Part shown: piece by piece, positions 21,753 to 29,056 of the stretch
Layout: the number at the start of each line of letters is the position of its first letter
How positions within the stretch are numbered: position 1 is the first letter of the stretch
NCBI GenBank assembly: GCA_905397405.1
Contig: CAJPVJ010000289.1
Location: forward strand, 1 to 29,056
DNA length: 29,056 nucleotides
Direction: 5' to 3'
DNA from: Oppiella nova
Taxonomy: Eukaryota > Arthropoda > Arachnida > Sarcoptiformes > Oppiidae
Program-made: the position numbers and the translations under genes
The notes under the pieces: model-generated
The model's database searches: none
Told to the model about the DNA's origin: nothing
Seen by the model: only the letters and a program-made list of their open reading frames with translations

Positions 21753-22815
21753 CGATGGTTTGATTAGAATCGATGAGCTTTTCTCTCCAGCAGTAGTCAA
21801 TTGAATGAGAAAATTAAAAAATATTACATAAAAGAGTATAAAAATTTTGTGGAAAATTTATTTAAAAGTTTTTGTGCATAAAAAGCAAACATCACTTCAG
21901 AGTAAGTCTTAATATTATTGTTAGGATTCTTCACAACTGCTGAAAATCGTGACTAAAGTATACATACATTGATATTCATCGCTATGTCATAAAAATATAA
22001 TACGAGTTAATCATAAAACATACTATTTTTGTATTGCATTTATAATTTCAATTAGATTTGAGCCAAAATTTATTCAAATATTTGTCGGTATAACTGTTAT
22101 GACTGTATAAATATCATGAGAGTAATAGACCAAAAATTGTGGCCATACTCCTACTTATAGTGAAAAATACCTAAAAGCATACAATAAGCACATTCACAAA
22201 CACACACATAAATGTAAATTACATAAGCGCACCGGTACATTCATTGATGACATTATATATTAGGGGATGGAGTTTGTAAAAATGTTGTAAAAATGGTAAT
22301 GAATGGAAAGGTAGCAAAAAACTAAAGCTAAATAAGAAGAAGAAAATCACAAATTTTTGTCGACTGACTGTTACGTAAACCGTAATCAAGAGTTCGCATA
22401 CATATTAGGCGCACACCGTATGCATTGGCAATAGTGTAGCGATGGTGTGCACCGGCAAACTAGCCCTGGTATGTCTGTGCGAGAGTGTATGAGCGCTTAC
22501 ATGCATTTGAGCAGCTCTTGCATTATTCATGCAATGAGTTTACTCCGAGTGATGCCTCCATTTCCATCCATACTATACCACTCCGAGTATAAGGTTTAAA
22601 GCCCTACAGGCGCTGTGTGTAAACAAACAAAACACTTGCATTGAATGAGTATTATTTTTTGCATATTTTAAGTGTAGATTTGATGAAAAAACTGGAGTAC
22701 AGTATAAATGAATTAAAATGCTTTTTGCAAAACTCTTTCATTAATTCTTTACATACAATGCAATCAAATGTGTTTTTGTAGACAATTTCAAACCTTCCCA
22801 ATCCTTTTCACTTCC

Positions 22816-22817
<2 letters not shown>
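21753..22817. other. Non-coding stretch with a GC-richer island
   Basis: No gene is recognised. The island at about 22380-22620 holds GCACCGG at 22449 and two copies of ACTCCGAGT at 22542 and 22580, 38 bases apart. A TATA-like GTATAAGG follows the second copy. Confidence 0.45.

Positions 22818-22853
<36 letters not shown>
22818..22853. repeat. CT microsatellite
   Basis: About eighteen CT units, followed by CTCGAGTCTCGAG. Confidence 0.98.
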
Positions 22854-22854
<1 letters not shown>

Positions 22855-24542
22855 AGTCTCGAGTAGTAATAAAAAAAATTCCCAAAGTTTTAAAGATTCA
22901 GAAAGTTTTCATTCTTTATATCCAATAATTATATCCATTAATATGTTGTGATTACACTATTAAATGTTATTAAATATTATGTGCAAATATATTGCGAGAC
23001 TTGAAAATACTATTGAGAGCGAGAGAAAACCGTATAATAAAAAAATCCATAATAAAAAATTACACATAATTTTATTACTTCGAGAATATTATATGAATAT
23101 AAAATTAAATTTTTCGCAATTTTCAAATGCTTTACAAATATCTATCTATAAATATATTTTCTATACCTAAAAATAATATACATTGAGACTTAAATAACAC
23201 GTGTTTTAGTGAACAGTTCGTAATTAAACTAAAAGCAAAATTAATTTTGTTTATCATTAAATTTATAAGCTACATATAAAACTATTTTTCTGTACTGTTG
23301 TTTGGCCTTAACATGAAATGCTGCAAAAATGTGTATTTTTTCCAAACATTATTTCATTAGAAAAATTTTTATTAAGAGAAAGACTAGAAAAAACAGGTTA
23401 ACATAGATTTTATAATAAATTGAATGTGACCTTGGGCGTTTAGAAACTTATTCCCAAAAAAGTTATCCACATTTTATATTATAAGTTATATATACTGTAC
23501 AGTCGTTTGCGTCACTAAACGGCAATATTTAGTTAGTTTTTGAAAACTATTTTCTGTGTTTCAAACAAATATCAATACATAGTTGTTTCTAAGATTTTTC
23601 AAATCCTATAATATTGATAATAATATTTTTACGACAAATTAGAAATATCATATAAAATACTAAAACATCAAAACTAACAAAATATTTCCATTGAAACTAA
23701 GTGTGGAATTGAATATGAAAATATCTGCAGTTTTCTCAACGAAATAAATTTATTTATTTGATTTTTGTATCTTAAATACACTTTTTATGAGTTTTAGAGT
23801 GAAATGTAATTTTCATGAATAAAACTATTGCCACACTTTGCTTCCTATTATATACATAATAACTGTTAAAAAGAGTTGAGACATCTTTGTTGGAAAAATC
23901 ATTTAAAATAATAAAAATATTAGAATTTATTTATTAGTTTACACAAGAAATCTAAGGTCGGGAAAATTATATTTTGATTGCATTGTCTCATACTTTCTAT
24001 TCAATACCCGTAGTCAGCGATTGTATGTTAAAAGCCATAACTATTTTCAAACAAGTATTGTATGTCTATATACTTTTATGTTATTCTTAAATATCATAAA
24101 ATATTTTTATAAAAGTTATATAAAAATTACAAATAATTTATTTCGCGCCATAACTCGATGGGACTTAACAGGAATAAAAAGGATTGTTAAGTCCTTATTC
24201 CTACCTCCCTGTGCCATATATGACAGTAATTTCTATTAAGCATTTGAATTGCTAGTGATGTCTATCTGTTAATTCTTTATACATATCTTTGTCACAGAAA
24301 TACTTTCGATAAGAAAATATAACTCAAATCTTGTCGCAAACGCCGACACAAACACAACACCACATAATATAATGGATTATATCGATCGCATGATTGCAAT
24401 GCTTTTTGTTTGTATTATATATTTCTATATACGATGAGAAGAAAACCAGGGATTAGTTGATGGCATAAGAGGCAAAACGCAATGAAGAGCTTATTATATG
24501 ATGAAGTGCTTTGCAAACACATCACAAATTATTATTGTTGCC

Positions 24543-24544
<2 letters not shown>
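22854..24544. other. Very AT-rich non-coding stretch
   Basis: No gene is recognised. Open frames here are AT-rich chance frames (Lys, Asn, Ile, Tyr) without start context or splice logic. A CCTGTGC site lies at 24208. Confidence 0.55.

Positions 24545-24577
<33 letters not shown>
24545..24577. repeat. CT microsatellite
   Basis: About sixteen CT units. ACTGGTGCTC follows at 24602-24611. Confidence 0.97.
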
Positions 24578-24580
<3 letters not shown>

Positions 24581-25408
24581 GTCTTATGGTTGTGTGCGAC
24601 TACTGGTGCTCACAATCATGCCTATGATCGCAGGCAGAGGTTGGGGATGAGCCCAAATAACATCTAATAAGCAATGGTGTCTATGATGTGCACATAGGGA
24701 GAGCACGTCTCACATTGAAATTAGTTGAGAGATAAGCCTTTTTCCATCTAATAGTTGCTAACAATTCGCAGAAAGCCATAAGCCATACATAACTGGCAAC
24801 CATTAAAAACATGCGACCGACAGATAGTCACACATACTCTCGCAAAATATATCTACAATAATAGCTCAACCATTGGCTTAAGACGTGGCTATATATCTGA
24901 CACAAAGTAGTTATCGTAGGAGTAATGAAAGAGTTATTGAAGGGAACGGGCTACTGATTGTACAGCTTTTTTATTTAGTCATATATTATGTCAATAAAGA
25001 AAAATATTGTTATTTTGTTTTGATATGATATCTGTGTTTTTGTCTTTTATTTCGTTGTATCGTTTATAGTCACTCCATCCCATTATATATACACACTTTG
25101 GCTGTAATATAAAATTTTTTAAAAAGCAAAAATCAAACACAAAATTTAAATAGACTTCAAATTTTTATATGACTGCCTTTTATTTAAAGGGAATATAAAA
25201 TTGTTTTATTACATGTTTGCATTTCGCGACACTTCACAAACTTTACAGATTTAGACAATAGCTTTCAATCTCTTATTTTTGTCGTACGTTTCTTCTTGTT
25301 TAATGTCTTTTAGATTTTTATATAACTTTTCGAGTCATTCATTTAGTTTTGTTGAAAATTGTTTTTAATTTTCCTAAGCAATCGTTTTAGTGAATCACAA
25401 TTTTCTCT
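24578..25408. other. Non-coding stretch
   Basis: No gene, repeat unit or structured element was recognised beyond the motif site next to the preceding CT tract. Confidence 0.55.
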
Positions 25409-25816
25409 CTAAACACCACTAATAACAGCCAAAAGGGAACTCCATTCGCGAAGGCACGGGTAGTGTATAATAATAGGCGGTAAAGGCTGGTGCATAAAAA
25501 GTTCATATAATATGAGCGCCTGTATGTTAGAATATATTCTAGTATACAGTATATTGTGTGCAAAATTGAGTCCAAAATTCAGTTTCGAGACGTGATTCAG
25601 TTCTGCGGCATTGCGTTGGCATAGCATTGGTATAGCATTTGTCGGCCAATTTACTGTAATGAAGCACACAATACAGTCACATATACCCAGCACATACATG
25701 CCTGTACCGTAGGTTAGGGCACATACACATAGCACACATTGGCAGCGAGAGATATCGTCTAAAATATCACTTTTATAGTGAACTGAATGCGCGAATAAAA
25801 GCGTTTTCTGGATCAC
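25409..25816 (-). CDS. Candidate ORF, 96 residues from the first ATG (135-codon open frame)
   Basis: This is the longest open frame in the window not made of a microsatellite. The 25816 end is a GTG; the first in-frame ATG is at 25699, giving 96 residues that begin MYVLGICDCIVCFITVNWPT, a moderately hydrophobic leader. A canonical TATAAAAG lies on the same strand at 25777-25770, about 70 bases before that ATG. Against a gene, out-of-frame ATGs lie between the TATA box and the start, no initiator or poly(A) signal is clear, and no family is recognised. The region is a GC-richer island where stops are rarer, so chance remains possible. Confidence 0.25.
   Translation of the reverse strand: MIQKTLLFAHSVHYKSDILDDISRCQCVLCVCALTYGTGMYVLGICDCIVCFITVNWPTNAIPMLCQRNAAELNHVSKLNFGLNFAHNILYTRIYSNIQALILYELFMHQPLPPIIIHYPCLREWSSLLAVISGV
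25770..25777 (-). promoter_or_regulatory. TATA-box match TATAAAAG
   Basis: This is an exact consensus TATA box on the minus strand, set inside a TCACT/AGTGA palindrome and upstream of the 25409-25816 open frame. No good initiator lies 30 bases downstream. Confidence 0.3.
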
Positions 25817-25913
25817 TGTCTCCTATCTCTATGCCTTTGGTGTGTATATGTGTGTGACTTCGATGGTTGTGATGGTTGTCAGGCCTGTTAGGCCTCTCCA
25901 CTCAATCGTGGAT

Positions 25914-25931
25914 ATACTGTACGTACAGTAT
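25914..25931. repeat. 18-bp perfect palindrome
   Basis: ATACTGTACGTACAGTAT is its own reverse complement and contains TACTGTA and TACAGTA back to back. Two AGGCCT sites lie just upstream at 25881 and 25890. Confidence 0.9.
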
Positions 25932-27682
25932 TATGTGACCTCATATTTTGCTGGCAATAACTGACAACTAATTCACTTTACGTTTTGTTGCGAAAATGTC
26001 ATCACAAATATATAACTAATTTTGAAAAAATTGCACAAAAATATACTGATAATAATATTGATTATAAAAATCCATTTAATATTATATATAATAAAACTTT
26101 TAATACAATACTAAATATTCTAGCGATTTGTTTAAACACAGTTTTTTAATAATAACAATATTTTTACAATTAACTGAGAAAATCATTGTATGAATTTTAA
26201 TTATGACATAACATTATACTATGTTTAAAAAAAACATTATTCAATTGTATACTTGAAAAAACATTACTATTTTTACTACACATTTGTAATACATATACAA
26301 AAAGATTTTCTCATTTAATATTCAATAGTAATATTATATATTCTGTTATATTCTTATCTATAATTAATAGCAAAACTTATTAGTAATTACAGTAAAATTG
26401 AAACGTTTTGTACGGTATATACAGTTTAAGTTGTATGTATTATATAAATGTTTGTATTGTGTGTACGGTATACAGTACCGGAATTATAATTGCAAATTTA
26501 TTTTTTCCCTATAAATACTTTAATTGGTATTTCATGCGCTTTTCATTAAGTTTTATTTAATTTTACAATTATGTTAAAAATACTTCTCTTTTCTCTCTTA
26601 TATTTATCCCATAGTTTAACCTGTTTTTCATATGTAGTTCCCCTAAAATATATGGTATCTCTAGCTAAGGGTTGAATAAATTTTTTATTTATTATTTAAC
26701 TCCACTTTATTAGTGTTAAAACTCTAAATGTATTAATTATAAGCACACAATGAATGGGCTGAAAAGTTAAACAATTTATGTATTATTTTCATTTATAAGA
26801 AATGTATTAACCATATAATAGCAATATTGTATTTTTTCCTAATAATTATAATATTATTTCTGTCTTTTTATTTTTCTCATGAGATTTATTATTATATGAA
26901 ACATTATAATAATATTAAAAACCTTTTGTTTTGTATGTCGACTAATATAACTAATTACCAAATACTGAATTGTGACTAAAATTTATCACATTTTCCTATT
27001 TTTCTTTCCATTCTCTCCAGTATTTTAAGCAAAAAATCATTTCAAATGAATTCCAAGAAATAACAGAAAATAAAATTTATATTATTTTTACGCAAAATTC
27101 TCGTTATTTTGCTTTTCTATCAAAGTATAAATTCAAACGTTAAATGTGTGCAAGAAATTTGTGATTTTCTCTCATTTCGTGTTAAGACTAAATCAAACTT
27201 TTATTATATGGAAAATTCATTTAAATGTTAAAAATATCTATTAATTTCGAGAGTTATTTTGCAAACCTTTTTTCGGATTCAATATCGGGAGGCGTTTGAT
27301 GTGAAATCAAATTCTTGAGTCAAGAAATCATAGAAATATCGCCAAACGTTTGCATTAAAAAAACATTTTTATTTTGCTTTTCGATTCAATTTAAAGGCCA
27401 ATCATTTGCGCCAACGGTTATTGAAAAATCTGTATTTCAACACAAAAATAACATTAGATAACATATTCCGATAATTTTAGTCATAATTTTTGAGCGAAAA
27501 ACAGATTTCAACGCTAAGAAGATAGTAATAAAATATATCTTTAAGACTTACGGTTTGTTTGAGTCAATAAATACATTAATTGAATGTTGAGTCAAGTCAT
27601 CAGCAGTCAGTTGGCCGGCGCTTGGAGTCAGGAATACTACTTATGATGTAAATTATTCATAAACCAAATACTTTCTCAGTTT
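25932..27682. other. Very AT-rich stretch, no gene
   Basis: No gene is recognised. With the preceding 1.3 kb it forms the longest interval in the window without a GA/CT tract (24578-27682). TACGGTA or TACAGTA sites lie at 26411, 26464 and 26471. Confidence 0.55.
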
Positions 27683-27704
27683 GAGAGAGAGCGAGAGAGA
27701 GAGC

Positions 27705-27743
<39 letters not shown>
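27683..27743. repeat. GA microsatellite, interrupted
   Basis: About 60 bp of GA with GC and AA interruptions. Confidence 0.98.
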
Positions 27744-29014
27744 CACTGATAGTATGTTTAGTATGTGAACAACACATTTATGAATGAAATTCTTCCCTTT
27801 ATTTATATATTCACTACAATATATATAATGAACTAAAATATAAACATTGAATATATTTATTATAATTAAGATAAATGGGAATTAATTATAAATCACTTGA
27901 AAAACTCTTATGATTTAATCGGAGAGAATAAATACAGCAAAAAACTTCTCTTTTTTCTGAATAAATGTAAAATCAGATAAAATGTAAATTTTAAACATAA
28001 TTCTCTTTTTTCTTGTATTACTTACACTGTTTCATATAATACAGTACTTATAAGCATTTAATATATCATATACGAGTATAATATTATAGTATCACAGTAT
28101 ACTTATATATTTAATATTATTCATACAGTTATTGAATAATAATTGGTAAATATGATTATGCAAACTGTGGAATGCGTTTACAATTTAATAAATGTTGTTT
28201 AATATGTAATACGATATATAAATATAAATTTACTTTCATTATAGTAACACTAAGTTTAATAACTCGTGAATCACTTATTCTCTACAATTCAATGCCTGTA
28301 GTATTGAGTGCTAAACGAGTTGATTGTCATTATAAATATTTATGTAAATTATAATTAAATAATATCTATAATTTCTCACATAATAATAGGTGATGAATAT
28401 AATGAGACAAATATGTTTGTCAATTTAAATCTCAATCAATTTTCGCTAACAATTTGTTATGGTATTTACGAATCACACAATTTATTCACTTGTGATTTAA
28501 TATATCATTTCTAATGTCTAATAATACAGTTTGTATGAATACTTTGCGTATAATTGCAAATAACTTCTTGTCTATTGTTTGCACAAAACCTTAATATTGT
28601 GAATGATTTTTGGTGCCGACAACCACGACCACCACTTCTACCTGTCTGTCCATTCACTGGTAGATAACTAAACGCATTTGGGATTTAGGGGATAGAGAAA
28701 CGCAAACACCGCAAGGGATCCGGCTATTGATATAATGAAATACACGCTAACTATACGCCATAACATAGCTTAAGATAATACCAGAAATAAAATAAAATCA
28801 TACCTTTCCATACGCCATGCCACTGCTATCATTGAATAATGAATGCAATTTAGGTGCCCTCAAAAACACATCCATTCCCAATCACTCGTATGTAACTCCT
28901 CTGTCGATGCAGTTTTGGCTCAAAAATACATGTATTTTTATAAAATACGTTAAATAAAAAAATACAAATCCATGACATTTCACGTTTGTAACCAATACTG
29001 GTGCTCATAATTCA
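27744..29014. other. Non-coding stretch
   Basis: No gene is recognised. It is AT-rich to about 28600, then GC-richer to 28900. ACTGGTGCTC lies at 28997-29006, directly before the last GA tract. Confidence 0.55.
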
Positions 29015-29034
29015 GGAGAGAGAGAGAGAGAGAG
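29015..29034. repeat. GA microsatellite
   Basis: About ten GA units, 22 bases from the window end. Confidence 0.96.
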
Positions 29035-29056
29035 ACGGCTTTGAACACCGGAGAAC

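Noticed and set aside
22964-23170. 68-codon open frame and similar ones at 24021-24239 and 28172-28354
   Set aside because: They are AT-rich chance frames dominated by Lys, Asn, Ile and Tyr codons, with no supporting signals.
1-29056. CRISPR array, rRNA, transposase or reverse-transcriptase gene
   Set aside because: No regularly spaced repeats and no recognisable conserved protein motifs were found on either strand.

Overview
The window is AT-rich eukaryotic DNA, roughly 70% A+T by eye. It has one convincing small gene, a very high density of GA/CT microsatellites, and no long coding regions. A short GT-AG intron, a TATA plus initiator promoter and a signal-peptide gene point to an animal. 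The GA/CT-dominated microsatellites fit an arthropod such as a mite or insect, but nothing here fixes the group. The odd length, a palindrome at base 1 and a single N inside a perfect duplication suggest a whole contig from a short-read assembly.

Layout. Bases 1-101 are a perfect 46-bp inverted repeat around a 9-base loop. The gene lies at about 845-1371 on the minus strand. It has a TATA box near 1400, an initiator near 1371, a 5' UTR with no upstream ATG, a 15-nt first coding exon, a 143-bp intron and a second exon ending at 887. It encodes an 85-residue secreted protein of unknown function. The other ~27.6 kb lies upstream of this gene and is mostly non-coding. It holds 26 GA/CT tracts, one TA tract and one AAT tract. 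Three direct duplications cluster in 4.1-7.4 kb: 59 bp flanking an N, 535 bp at about 98% identity, and 341 bp nearly identical outside its microsatellite. Several GC-richer islands (about 10.2-11.0, 14.1-14.9, 19.5-20.1, 21.2-21.6, 22.4-22.6, 25.4-25.95 and 28.6-28.9 kb) alternate with very AT-rich stretches (4.6-6.6, 22.9-24.2 and 26.0-28.6 kb).

No rRNA, tRNA, CRISPR, transposase, reverse transcriptase or LTR structure was recognised. A few weak coding candidates are listed with low confidence: 6786-6982 with its duplicate 7155-7401, 9705-9905, 14612-14692, 19959-20150 and 25409-25816. Most other open frames are translated microsatellites or AT-rich chance frames. I did not find a multi-gene system here. 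The points most worth a second look are the unrecognised secreted-protein gene, an 84-nt hairpin at 15721-15804, the duplicated open frame at 6.6-7.4 kb, and short odd-palindrome and CYNGTGC motifs that look over-represented.
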